Position numbers and translations under genes: made by a program
Assembly (NCBI RefSeq): GCF_000003855.2
Contig: NW_003101664.1
Coordinates: 868,878 to 932,877 of the forward strand
Direction: 5' to 3'
Source: Blastomyces gilchristii SLH14081
Lineage: Eukaryota; Ascomycota; Eurotiomycetes; Onygenales; Ajellomycetaceae
DNA length: 64,000 nucleotides
Notes under the pieces: model-generated
What the model was told of the DNA's origin: nothing
Databases searched by the model: none
Seen by the model: only the letters and a program-made list of their open reading frames with translations
Shown: positions 1-10,556 of the stretch, one piece after another
How positions within the stretch are numbered: position 1 is the stretch's first letter
How the letters are laid out: each line of letters begins with the position of its first letter

Positions 1-1137
1 ATAATCAGAATCAGAAGTTGAACCCCGTCTTAAACATCTAATGCCAGCTCGCCGTTTGAGAGAAGATGACGATCTCTTACGTCCAATCGGGGCAGATGAA
101 ATGCCCTCTATCCCAGAAACCGCATATTGCGCTAAAATCTGCTCCAACTTCTCCAGAGCCAATGTTCCCTCCGACGCTTGAGAGTCGCTTCTCCCTCGAG
201 TTAAAGTTGAGGTTGCATCTCCGGTGGTGATATCTGGCAGGGTTGCCTGCGAGTCACCGGCTCTCTTGGAGGCACGCGCTACAGCCTTGGCTTTCTCATG
301 CTGCAACCAGTCGAGGACTTGAGCGAACAGGGAACGTTGGGCATGTGGGTTCTCTTCAATATCGCGATGCCGAATTCCGGGCTCGTCGTCATCTTGAATA
401 ACCGTCTCAAAGTTAAGGCTATGAATTTGACTGCTTAGCGAGTTCAGAGAGCTGGACGAAGGGTGCGGCAATGGGCGTGTTGTTACCCTCCTTCCTATAC
501 TGGCTCGATGCTGCCTGGGTGATCGATCTCCCGCAATGGTGAGACCCGTGGAATCCCCATTCGCGGGTTGAGCTTGTGAATCAGATGCTTCTACCTTTGT
601 TTCAGAATCTCCTGCTATTTCGAGTCAGCTTATCCAATATATATTTAAGTCTTGTCTGCTTCCTCCGAGAGAAGATCGCTCATAGCTGAATACATATTAA
701 CGTGAATTGAAATGCTACGTTTAATCATTCATACATATCCATATAGACAGTAAAAGAACCTAGCCATGAAATTTCCTGACCGTTCCCTTCTGTCATAGGT
801 AATCCAGAACGTATGTCCAATGCCAGCATTATTCTGCATCATCACAACTTAACTTGGCACCAAGCTGGATGAGGAAAATTGCCCAAGTAACAGTCTTCAT
901 ATGGTAGGATCAAAAGTAGGAATTTAACAACAATGCTTTTTCAAGCGAAAATCAAGCCAGAGAATCGTTGCAGAAGAGCATCATCTGCATTTAAACACCA
1001 GATGAATGAATGCACAAATATAAACGTGATGGAAGATGGAACATGAAGAACTTACTGGAAATGTCATTTTGGGCTACCGTATGGCCCTTGGAATCGGTGG
1101 GCGCCTTACTGAGCTGCTGCTCTGCGATAGGTGACAT
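1..1137 (-). CDS. N-terminal part of an unidentified Ser-rich protein (3' truncated by window edge)
   Basis: Two exons are visible: 1056-1137 (ATG at 1137, starting MSPIAEQQLSK) and 614 down to the window edge. The intron (615-1055, 441 nt, long for this window) has a GTAAGT donor and a branch-like CTGAC 15 nt before its AG. The phases match (phase 1 into 2 nt). About 230 residues can be read. They are Ser/Arg-rich and low in complexity, with a short helical, charged segment (QVLDWLQHEKAKA) and a later LEKLEQILAQ stretch. There are no membrane segments. I cannot name the family. A large fungal choline/ethanolamine kinase with a long disordered N-terminus came to mind, but no kinase motif lies inside the window. 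The exon structure is well supported; the function is unknown. Confidence 0.6.
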
Positions 1138-2457
1138 GATTTCTCGCGATTTTTCTTTCAACAAGAAGGGTCGTCCGACTTCGTCTAGAGCATATAATAT
1201 ACAAGTAAAGAAGAACGTAAAAAGGGAAGAGGAAAAAAAAAAAGAAGAAGAAGAAGAAGAAGTGAAAAGGCAAAAAGAGACAACCTTGCTAAAGCCCCAG
1301 CTGGAACTTGGGTCCGAGAGGACAGTGGCAAATGGCGAGGGAAACGAAATGACCCCTTTCTTCGCATGCAGATTCTTCCCAACTCGAGCTAGTGCCCTTA
1401 TGGGATTAAATAAAATGTGCGCGGGGACAAGCTCATGCTCTTGCAAGATTACAAGGTAATAATGTTGTCAATATGGAGGAGGGGCGGAGGGGTGAGCACC
1501 GAATCTTGATATCAAAATGTTTGACTGATAAGACTGCAGAACCCCACGAAGTTAGGATAGATGGTTGGCGAAAAGCGGCTCGCCCTAGGAAGGGGAAGAG
1601 TATTAGAAGCTCAGGGACAATGTTAACGGGTATATATAAATATATGTAAGAATAAGCAGGGAAAAACAGCAGGGAAGGGAAGTTGGATGAGAAAGTTGTC
1701 TGATCGCCCGTTAATTTTTTTTTTTTTTTTCGCCGCCGAAGTTCCAGGCTCGGCCCAGATGAGATCCGCCCGAAAACGGAAAGGGGTCACATGCTGCTGA
1801 CTCAGCAAGAGCTTATCTTGACCTCCATTCTGATCTGACCGCGATCCTTTTAACATCGTCAATTACTATACGGAGTATAGGACTAACTATCATAATAACC
1901 AGAGCCAGATTGAGCTCTAGCTTCTCTTGAAAATAGACGTCTTCTGCCGTGGAAAAAGACCCATCCTTTACAGTCACTGGCAAGCTTCGCATCTGCCGCA
2001 AGATGCAAGTTTTGCTCGGCACGCGGATATCATACTAATGCACTTTAAATGGTTCTAGACCGACTCACAATCGTGGGAAAATCGAGATGTTGCATATGCC
2101 CAAACCTAAAATGGAGGCGTCCCCTTTTAGTAAGTTAAAATAGTCTTCAGATTACGCTGAGCTAACTACATTTCTCAATACGTAAGAGAAGCTAAAATCA
2201 CAGGTAAGTTGACGTCTTTGAATTGCGAATTTATGCTTCTTACTCCCCACTTTTTCAATTAACCGCGATGTTTGGGCACGAACCCAATGCAATAAAAGCC
2301 ACCGAAGAAACATATGATAAACAGCTCTGAAGCAGAAAAAAGAGAATGACAGAGAGAAGTAATCACAAAGCCCCCCTTTTTGTACATCAAGAAAGAACGG
2401 AAGGAAAGGGGTAAAATAATCAAAACCGTTTCCAAAGCAAATTATACAAGAATATAT
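1138..2457. other. Intergenic region, no gene seen
   Basis: No reading frame with coding character. It holds a GAA-rich tract near 1235-1262, a run of T at 1716-1730 and one copy of the recurrent TACGGAGTA motif at 1869-1877. The left part is probably the promoter and 5' leader of the minus-strand gene starting at 1137. Confidence 0.5.
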
Positions 2458-3276
2458 CTATGGCACTACTATCAAGTTATCAACCGCATGCTCCCGCGGC
2501 CACACCCCAATCGAGCGTGGCAGGTAGTACCACCACTGTGGGGGACATCCCGCGGTGTCAGCTGGGTTCAGAGCTTTTACGTATTCCCAGTGTTCAGGGT
2601 ACACCCCACCCCTCTGCCAGTTGACAAGACACGTCACACGCCAGTCCCGGCGTGCGGCTTCATATTGTAGCTGCTGAGGCAGGCTCAGAGTACTCTCTGG
2701 GACACGACAAGGGCTTATTATAACGTTCCGAGGATGGAGATTCGCATAGGTCATCACCAGCTTGTGATTCTCTTGAAGACGAGGCTTAATTTCCAAACTC
2801 CGCTCGTTGATATCACAAGGGTGGCGAGTGAGAAACGAATTGAACTCGTCTTCGTTGCTGATAGGGGTGGTTGCTAAATACGTGAATCCTCGTGAATCTT
2901 TGCAGCGACGACGTTGGGAGCCACCACCAAGTATTTCTCGGTACTCTGGAAATGGGCATGGGAGTTCAACGGATCTGAGTGCTCCAAAAATGCCGTTTAG
3001 CTGGACGCCTATTGACCATTTCTCTGTATGATTGAGCTGGCCCCAGAGCTCCTCCAGTGTGCATCCGTTATCATAATAATTTGACATGAACAGGAATCCC
3101 CATTCCGCGTGCATGTCTACGGCTCTAAGACAGCCGTGCGTTACTGGTAGCGGGATTTGGGTATTTTCTCTGATATATCGCAGCATTGAAATGTCATCGA
3201 GCATATTGTACAGGCCAACCTTCACGACAAGGTTTTCACGAAGGTCCACTAATATCGTCCCATCTTCCACGGCCAA

Positions 3277-3290
3277 AAGTGTACCCTGAG
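3277..3290. repeat. Left target-site duplication of the SINE-like element
   Basis: AAGTGTACCCTGAG, identical to 3669-3682. The last G may equally be position 1 of the tRNA-like head. It encodes the QGTL peptide of the host gene in antisense. Confidence 0.85.
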
Positions 3291-3668
3291 CCCCGGTGGC
3301 CGAATGGTTAATGCGGCCACCTGGTAGCGCCTTGGCGTGGGAAACCAAGGCGTGTGGGTTCGAAACCCGCAGGGGATACATTAAATCCGGAACTCAAGCA
3401 CCTCAGGTTCCTAATAAATACAGAGGTGTACAAATCGCTCCAACAAATTGCTCTATGTTCCTGGGATGGGAAGTTATTATCGCATGTATTTAATTGTCAC
3501 TCCTTTGTATTTCCTATGTTCTTGTTATCTTGGCGTGGTCTCAACACCTGTATTTCCTCCTGTATAACCAACACTTGGCCTGTATTTAACATCACGCAAG
3601 GACTCATCATAAGCTCCGCTTGCATATGAGTATAATGGAAGAATAATAATAATAATAATAATAATAAT
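3291..3668 (+). mobile_element. tRNA-derived SINE-like retroposon
   Basis: A 378-bp insertion flanked by perfect 14-bp direct repeats. Its first about 85 nt resemble a tRNA gene: an A-box-like TGGCCGAATGG at 3297-3307 and a B-box-like GGTTCGAAACC at 3357-3367, with a D-arm stem GGCCG/CGGCC and a T-arm stem GTGGG/CCCGC. The acceptor stem pairs poorly and the anticodon arm is degenerate (CGCCTTGG/CCAAGGCG around a 9-nt loop), so it is not a functional tRNA. A tRNA-unrelated body follows (about 3376-3640) with no ORF of note, then a 3' tail of AAT repeats (3642-3670). Internal pol III promoter, no coding capacity, simple-repeat tail and target duplication define a SINE. It lies antisense to the host gene. 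No second copy is in the window. Confidence 0.85.
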
Positions 3669-3682
3669 AAGTGTACCCTGAG
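3669..3682. repeat. Right target-site duplication of the SINE-like element
   Basis: AAGTGTACCCTGAG directly after the AAT tail. The two leading A residues could belong to the tail, leaving a minimum duplication of 12 bp. The host reading frame resumes cleanly after it. Confidence 0.85.
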
Positions 3683-4683
3683 TAATTGCTGTGTTTAAGT
3701 CTCCGATGACGTCATGCAGAGGTAGAGTTTCCCTCCTTCGTGTCTGATAGCTCAGGTTCTTTTTGGCGAGCTCGATCACTTCCGGACTCAAACGTTCCAT
3801 CTCCACAGCGTTGGGGAGAATTATATACCGATCCAATGTCAAACCGAACGGCAAGCAAACTTTACGCCGCCAAGGTAGCCCAGGCGCCCCTGAATCTGAG
3901 AAAACGGCACGCAACCTGTTAACGGCGAACTCTGCCTCCAACGCAGAGTGCACTAAATCGGCTGTGGGATTTTTCCTGGTCATTTCATCTGCCATGGCTA
4001 TGGCGATCTCTTTAATCAACGAAATTGTCACGGTCGGGATCTCATCTACGCTATGCCTGGGACCATTGCAGTTGTCAGAGTTCACATCACTTTGCTTCGA
4101 TGCTGCGGTGGGTTCCGATCCCATTGATATCAGTGGCGGGTGGGATAACTGTTTTATCGGCTGTGACGCTGCTGGTATTTGCGCTTGTGTTTGAGGCTGT
4201 GGTATGGGTTTGGGCGACGGTGCAAAAGTGGATGGATCTGTGGATCTCGGGCCCAATTCAACTCCTGAGTAAAGGGAATGAGGAGGCAGCGGGTATCCCA
4301 CGTTGTCTTGGCTTCGCGGTGGTTGATCCATTGCTATTACGATACCAAAGCAAATGCGAGGTTAAGAACTGTGAGAACCAAGCATTTAACATGACACCCA
4401 GGTTAGCCCCACTGTCGCCTTGATTGAAACTCTTTCCTCTCCTCACACCCTCCACCTTTTCAGAAAGGAAAATTGGGACGCAGCGCAGTGTCATACGTAC
4501 ACAAAATGAGCCAACAAAACGAATGACGCCCCCAATCCAAAATCCAGATCCAGTAAGGAAAACTTAACAACAACAAACGAAAAGAAAAAGATAAGAGAAA
4601 TAAAACGAAGCAACGAATCCCCATTCTTCCCCTCAAATCGGCCCCCTCCGCGCCACAGGCTGCTGAGAATTCTCGAATGAATA

Positions 4684-4881
4684 CTAAGCTCCCACCAAAA
4701 GAACAGCCCACGGACACACGCGAGCAATGTGCCGGATTGCTCTAGGGATGGGCAGGCGCCGCTGCAGCTCCTCTGGTATTGCGATGCGGGCTAGATCTCG
4801 GTTTAGAGCGTGGGCTTGGGCTTCGATTTGCTCGTTGTTGCCGCTGTCATCCCTGCTGGTGGACTGGCTGTCCTTGTCCAT
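4684..4881 (-). CDS. Possible small ORF or first exon, unidentified
   Basis: A 65-codon frame starting MDKDSQSTSRDDSGNN, then a helical, charged stretch (ALNRDLARIAIPEELQRRL) that looks more protein-like than the surrounding frames. It ends in a hydrophobic tail that may be intron read-through. No convincing downstream exon was found before the APH-like gene at 4331. It could be a separate small protein or a 5' exon. Weak support. Confidence 0.25.
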   Translation of the reverse strand: MDKDSQSTSRDDSGNNEQIEAQAHALNRDLARIAIPEELQRRLPIPRAIRHIARVCPWAVLLVGA

Positions 4882-5941
4882 GTCGAGGCATTTGGTGTGT
4901 TTGGCGTTTGGCGGTAGCAGTCGCGGTAGCGGGGGTAGGCTGGGGGGTAAGGGATAGGAGAGGGGTTGTGGTAAACGAGCGTGAGGACTTGCGGAGGTAG
5001 AGGGAAGAGATGGATGAGAATCAGGTCTGGCCTATACAGTTTATTTTTTGGAGGAGGATGTCATGTCGTGCTGCGCGTTTTTGGGGAAGGTGCAATGGAG
5101 AGTGGATGACGAGAGTATATGACCAGAGGAAGGGACAACAATTGCCTGTGTATTTTCGGGTTTACTTGAGTGGAAAAACGGGAAGGCGCAGTGTAGTGTA
5201 TATCGTTGCCCAAGGGGCATTTACATACATGGTTTGAGGAAGGAACGTTGGATTTTTGGTATGCGTGTTACCTATGTAGACGGCTTGAATGTGAAATGAT
5301 GGAAGGAGCATATGGACAAGATATCTTGCGTTACATACATAATGTACATGTACACGTCCCAAAATGAGAAAGAAAAAAAAAAAAAAAAGGGGGAAAGCAT
5401 AGAATAGAAAACGGGTATTCGCCTCGCCTCGCATCGCATCACATACTCTAATGAAATAAATAAACCAGTAAACCCAACTGTTCTGCCCTCTTGTTTTGTC
5501 CCCCCAGTTCCAGGTCCAGTTCCGCATTTATATTTTTTCTTTTCCAGTTTTCCCACCAACAAACATAAGAAAAACGGGGAGGCCGGAGGAAGGGAGAAAG
5601 AAAAGAAAAGATGTCGTTTTTTGATTCTCTTTTCTCTTTCCTATTCTCCCCCCTTTCTCTCTCAGAGCAGAGCAGAACAGAGCAGAACCCACAAAGACAT
5701 CACCCTTTTGAATTGCCTGAGAATAACCCCCCGACACCAAAACATCCAGAAACTCAATTGAAATCAAACCTAAACGTAAAAAAGGCATATCATCCCATCA
5801 TATCATATCATAGTTATCATATCATATCAATTCATTTTATACAGACATAAACATCCTGGGTTAGGAAGCCAGAAACTGGGAATCCACTCCAGGTAAAGAA
5901 AGCATGTTACTACCATTATTTTAACGCAGGGACGGTAGCCC

Positions 5942-5973
<32 letters not shown>

Positions 5974-6325
5974 TCGGATCCAATCAACTCGGGCGTGGGT
6001 GGATTGGAGAGGGCGATTTGTTTGCTCGGATCGTAGATGAGGAGGTTGAGGTGTTGGTGTTGGTGGTGGTGTTGGGTAGTAAATAAAATCCGTGACTCAT
6101 TCTTTTGTACTAAGAGAGAAAAAAAAAGGGGGGGAAGGGGTATCGTCCCAAATTCTTTTTGATTGAACGGAGATTTTGGAAGAAGGGGAAGAAGGGGTAT
6201 CCAGTAAGGGTTTGTTTTGTCAGATGTGATTTGATAGTGCTAGTGGGTGGCTGTGCGGGTATTTTCGATTCATTCGATTCCACTCCGCTATTCATGGTAT
6301 CCACGGATGTAATTTATTATGCATT
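4882..6325. other. Intergenic region with homopolymer tracts
   Basis: No gene seen. Contains A-rich runs near 5370-5388, a run of about 27 T at 5946-5972, TCATA-type short repeats near 5795-5825 and one GTACATGTAC palindrome at 5344-5353. It probably holds the 3' end of the transporter gene that ends at 6326. Confidence 0.5.
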
Positions 6326-8447
6326 TCACGTCGCGGTCGCCCACTGGACGACTTGGAGCGCAAGAACGACAAGGATAAGCGTGGAGGGGAGGATCCTATG
6401 GCGGTTTATTATGTTAGTTTTCATAACAGGTCTCACTAAAATATAGATGTAGAAAGCTGGAAAAAAAATGAGGAAAAACGCAAAGGGCAAACCCACCAAA
6501 CAACATAACTCTGGAACAACAACCTCGCCATCGCGCCCATGTACACATTGTTCAGCTGACAAATCTGCGCCAGCTGCAGCGCCGACGGCGCCCCCGTCAA
6601 CAGGAAACACACGACGACAAAGATTGGGTCGTCTAGGATGCTCACAGGTACGAACTTAGCCGCCAGCGCGAGGATGGGGCTCATTATTAGCGTGGGAAGG
6701 AGCATGCGCGCGAGCAGCGAGGCGACTATTAGGTTTCGCTCTTCCCGCGGGTAAGGGTCGTGGGTATCATCTTGAGAGGGTTTGCCTGTTAAGGTGGAGG
6801 TGTTGTTGGGAAGAGTGTTGCGGGCGAGATTCGCGCCGAGGACGACGAGGATTAGTGGTACGGCGACGTTGCCGCTCTGCTCGACGGCGCGGGTGACAGA
6901 GTTTTTAATAAAGGTGTTGGGGCTGAAGAAGAGGCGCTGGAGGGAGGGGATGGAGGCGACGATTATGGCGGCTAGCATGGCCCAGAGTGGTGGGTTCATG
7001 AAGGCCCATAGGCCGCGGAAGAAGCGGGTGAGGTGGTGAGACGCAGTTCGTATGGACTTCTGGAGTGGGAGAGGGAGGGCATGGAAAAGGCTTGTGGAGC
7101 GGTTGTGAAGGCTTGATATGAGGGTGTGGTAGGTTGATTTGGCTTGTTTGGAGAGTTTTTGGAGTGGATTGCGCCAGGTGGAGGGTTGTTGTGGTTGCAG
7201 TTGGAGTTCTACGGCTGGAAATAAAGTAATTGCGCCTGTAGAGGACTGGCGGGGGAGGAATTGCCCGTTTGGCGGTGGTAGATGAAGGACAGGGGAAGGA
7301 GGATGCTGGTTTTGATCTTCTTGTTCAGTTTCAACTTCCCCTGAGTCATCCATCGCGACTAGTTTTGAGAAGGGGTATTGTCGCGCCATTATGGGGGTTT
7401 GCCCTCCGGATTCAAAGTGGGAGACATCCCCTGAACTTGACGAGGCGCTAGGCGTGTCATGTCCGGCATTATGATCGTCAGTGGTGTCGATGAGCGTTTG
7501 GACATGTCCCACAGTGTCGTCCGGTTCATCAGTGTACCGTTCAGAAACGCCGATACGACTAGCGTCGAGCTCTTCTTCGTCTCTGTAGTATGTCTCTGGC
7601 GGGGCAAGGAGGACTCGATAGCCCCAGCTCCATCTAAGCAGTTGGCCTAGCTGCTGAAAGATAAGGAGATAGAGGATACCCCTGGCACCAACCTCATCGT
7701 CACTGTCGTTTGGAACGCGATCCCAATGCAGGCCTTCGAGAGTGTGGGATAGCGATAAGATGAGAGATATGGGCAGCGAATTGGAGTTGCCGAAAACCTG
7801 TAATTTGGTTAACATACTATCTCACTATGTAGCAAGGGATATATACATACACCCATGGCAATGACAAAGTTCGACTGGCGCTTCTTGAAGCGAAACAGAC
7901 GGGAGATCACGGCGGCGCATAGGTATGAGACCAAAGTCTGGATCACGAATATGCAAGGGATGATGGCTAGATCGGTTAGCTTATCCGCGGTAAGTTGGGA
8001 GGCGAGCTTCGTGAACACTTCGGAGAAAATCCGGCAGTCAGCAACAATATATAAATAGATATAGATAGTATATACACATGGGACTGGAATATGTTAATAG
8101 ATTGGGCTTAAAAACATACCGAGACATGGGGTAAACAGTACGACATTGAGATTGGCGACGAATTTCTGGGCGTCGGCGTCGAACATGCCCATGCGGGCCA
8201 CGATATAGCCAGGAAGACTGATGCAAACGACCTCGAGGACGGCGGCGAAGACCAGGAGGACCAGGCGCGGCAGAGGGGGTTGAGCAGCTTGGGCAGCTTG
8301 CTGAAGATTGAAGGCGTCTGGGACGTGAGGAGGCCAGCCATCGAGGGCTGCCGCCACGGGCTGTTGGGCTACATGGCGGGTGAAGATGGAGGAGTTACGG
8401 AGGATATTTGCGTTCACTAGAGAGGCTGGGGAGGTAAAAAGCATCAT
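6326..8447 (-). CDS. Auxin-efflux-carrier (AEC) family membrane transporter
   Basis: Four exons: 8120-8447, 7851-8017, 6497-7797 and 6395-6326, all phase-consistent, giving 621 residues. This is the fungal AEC/membrane transport protein family (related to yeast Ecm3 and YNL095C), predicted in the ER or plasma membrane; substrates of the fungal members are not settled. The N-terminal domain has several hydrophobic helices and the family signatures LFTPCL, FTKLASQLTADKL and FGNSNSLPISL. A hydrophilic, acidic and Ser-rich loop of about 200 residues follows. The C-terminal domain has the matching helices (FMNPPLWAML, LILVVLGANLA, GAPSALQLAQ) and ends SYVVWILPSTL. The first intron uses the acceptor CCGAAG because it restores the conserved CL-VFTKLAS junction. 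The start at 8447 is the best Met before the first helix; an in-frame Met at 8648 is a less likely alternative. Confidence 0.88.
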
Positions 8448-10556
8448 GCAGCGGGCTGCAAGGATATATGAGGATTGCGGTGGTTCAATGAAGTTGAAGA
8501 GGAGGAGGAGAAGAGGAGGAGGAGAAGAGGAAGAAGGAGAGGAAGAGGAAGAGATAGCACAAGAAGTGATGTATGTAGGACAGGCAGAAAACAGAAATAG
8601 CAGTAGATAGATAAAATCCGACGCCACCACAGACCCCAAGAGCTGCAACAGGAGAAAGAAAAGGGGAGTGGGGAGTTTGAGAATAGCAATTCAAGGCGGT
8701 AGCAGACAAAGGAAGAAAGGAGAGGCGGAGAATGGCGCTGACATGGCTACCAAAGGGGGAGAATAGCAGGTTTTTTTTTTTTTCTGTGACGGGACACCAG
8801 CCCCGAGCTTATGATGCCATAATCCAACCTTAAGTTGACGCGGACCCTGGATGGGATGGACGCGGCCACCAAACAAGAAAGGTTCGTCTCATATGTCAAG
8901 GCAACAAATGGCTCAAATGGCTCAAATGGCTCAAATGGCTGGGACACGAGGAGGGCAGACCGGGATAAGATGGTAGAGATGGGAGAAGAGAAGAGAGAGG
9001 GGAGGAGAGGAGGGGAGCATCCGAGTTGGTAATTCAGGACGCTGACAGAAGGCTTGGTGACGTGTGTTGTGGCGTCGGACAGGGCTGACGCTGCACAGCC
9101 ATATCGATATCAACAGGGGAAGTATCATATCATATCAGGCCACAATCACATACACATAACACACACACACACACACACACACACAAGTCCTGCGTGCGTA
9201 ACAGTAGTTATTATGTTGTTTATATCTGAATTGTTAATACAAATTGATATCTGATATCTGATCTGATGAGGCTGATGACTCCTGCCAAGCCATCGCCAAG
9301 TGACCCAGCCAGCCAATGACAGGCCAGAATTCACCCTTGTGCTTCCACGCTTGATCGCCAACGCCACACAACATCCAGACCCTGGGATATACATATACAT
9401 AAATAGCAGCAGCGTAATGTGCTCGACAGCAGAAATAACTTAGAATCTCAATTTCGGGTTTCGTGGTCTCTTTCTCGCATAACATTCACCGTCTACCGAA
9501 ACTACCGTCCAATGCTAACTTAACTACGGAGTACACTTTCTCCCGTCTCGCAGCCTAGGAACCATGGGTGCCTTTCCTACTAGTTAGTGGTCTCAAACCA
9601 AACCTTAAATCATGGAAAGCAAAGCTTGGAGCGAAATCTCTCATGATGGAAGAATGCTTACTATTGTATGAAAAATCCAGCTATCACACGAAATGCAACA
9701 CAAAGCACAAAGTGCCAGTGTTCCTCTGAACCGCATCGTCGACTGATCGATCTAGAGCTAAGGACCGCCTCTCTTGGAGCTTGGAGAGTGTCCCTATGTC
9801 GCGATCGGACCGAAACGGAGCAAAGGGAATGGCCGCGGCGCAGCTAGCGGTAGAGCGGGACCGAATCCAGAGGGAAGAAGAGGAACGAGCGAGCGAGCGC
9901 CGAGCGAGGTGCACCGGGGCCGAAACCGCGCGCTTGCGGTAGATAGCAGAAGACACGGATCGAGCTTATACATCACCTTCCAAAAATGGCTAATATATTA
10001 CCACTTCAGGGAATGTGTTACGAGGTTATAAGTTCACCGTTAGCCCGTACTTAGTAGCATTGACTTGCTTCGATTCCTTCTTATGCCTAAGTGATTCCGC
10101 AAGCCCCTTTATAATCTACTCCCAGGGACTACTGTATCAGCCATATGGGAGCTTTCGACAAAGGGAGCAACCGCCGCATCAATGGCCATGGCCCGACTAT
10201 ACTTTCGGAGCCAGTGCATAGAGACATCTGGAAAGTGCGTCCTGATGCATGGCGTGTGATTATTAAGCATGTTCAAAATTAGTTGAAACAAAAAAAATGG
10301 CGCTAAAAACGGATTAAACAGAGGTATCACAAGATGCGCAGTTCAGATATCCCATTCTTGAGGCCTCTTACCCCTTGAGGCTGATACTAAGTATGTATAT
10401 TTTTGGTGCCTAGAATGTAGTCTGTCCAGGCCTTGGCGCCAAGCCCGTCGAAAAGTGCATGGCAACTCTTGAACTTCCCTCCTCTTGAATCATACACCAT
10501 TTTGCAGTTTCCAAGCAATATTTGAGAAAAAAAGCAAGCTCCACACAAAGTCGACA
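8448..10556. other. Intergenic region, GC-rich island, microsatellites
   Basis: No gene supported. Features: a GGA/GAA-rich tract at 8496-8555; a GGCTCAAAT tandem (three copies) at 8910-8940; an AC dinucleotide run at about 9158-9184; TACGGAGTA at 9525-9533; and a GC-rich block at 9750-9960 with open frames on both strands, including a short charged frame starting MSRSDRNGAKG that I could not assign. Confidence 0.45.
8910..8940. repeat. Short tandem repeat, GGCTCAAAT x3
   Basis: Three direct copies of a 9-nt unit ending in GGCTGGG. Non-coding context. Confidence 0.7.

Larger units (their letters stand above)
2458..4331 (-). pseudogene. APH-like phosphotransferase gene split by a SINE-like insertion
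   Basis: Two minus-strand halves, 4331-3669 and 3290-2458, belong to one reading frame. Skipping 3277-3668 (element plus one copy of the 14-bp duplication) joins ITQGTL directly to LAVEDG in frame and gives about 494 codons. The first half holds a Pro/Ser-rich N-terminus and an aminoacyl stretch typical of fungal APH-like proteins. The second has the small-lobe segment (NLVVKVG), ALRSVELPCPFPEY and the catalytic region. Where family members have HGDLHPRN, this gene reads TYANLHPRN; where they have VDWE it reads VNWQ. The catalytic His/Asp and the metal-binding Asp are therefore lost. With the element in place, the upstream half runs into poly-Ile and stops. The gene is very likely dead. The alternative, removal of the element as an intron, is not supported by good splice sites. 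Confidence 0.75.

Noticed and set aside
1010..1459. 149-codon plus-strand frame
   Set aside because: Glu/Lys run comes from a GAA-rich tract, and the frame overlaps antisense the first exon of the minus-strand gene.
3290..3375. tRNA gene (Ser/Leu type) on the plus strand
   Set aside because: A- and B-box-like sequences are present, but the acceptor stem pairs poorly, the anticodon arm is degenerate, and the stretch is the head of an element with target duplications.
9684..10031. GC-rich frames on both strands
   Set aside because: Open in several frames at once because of composition; no domain, splice site or start that stands out.
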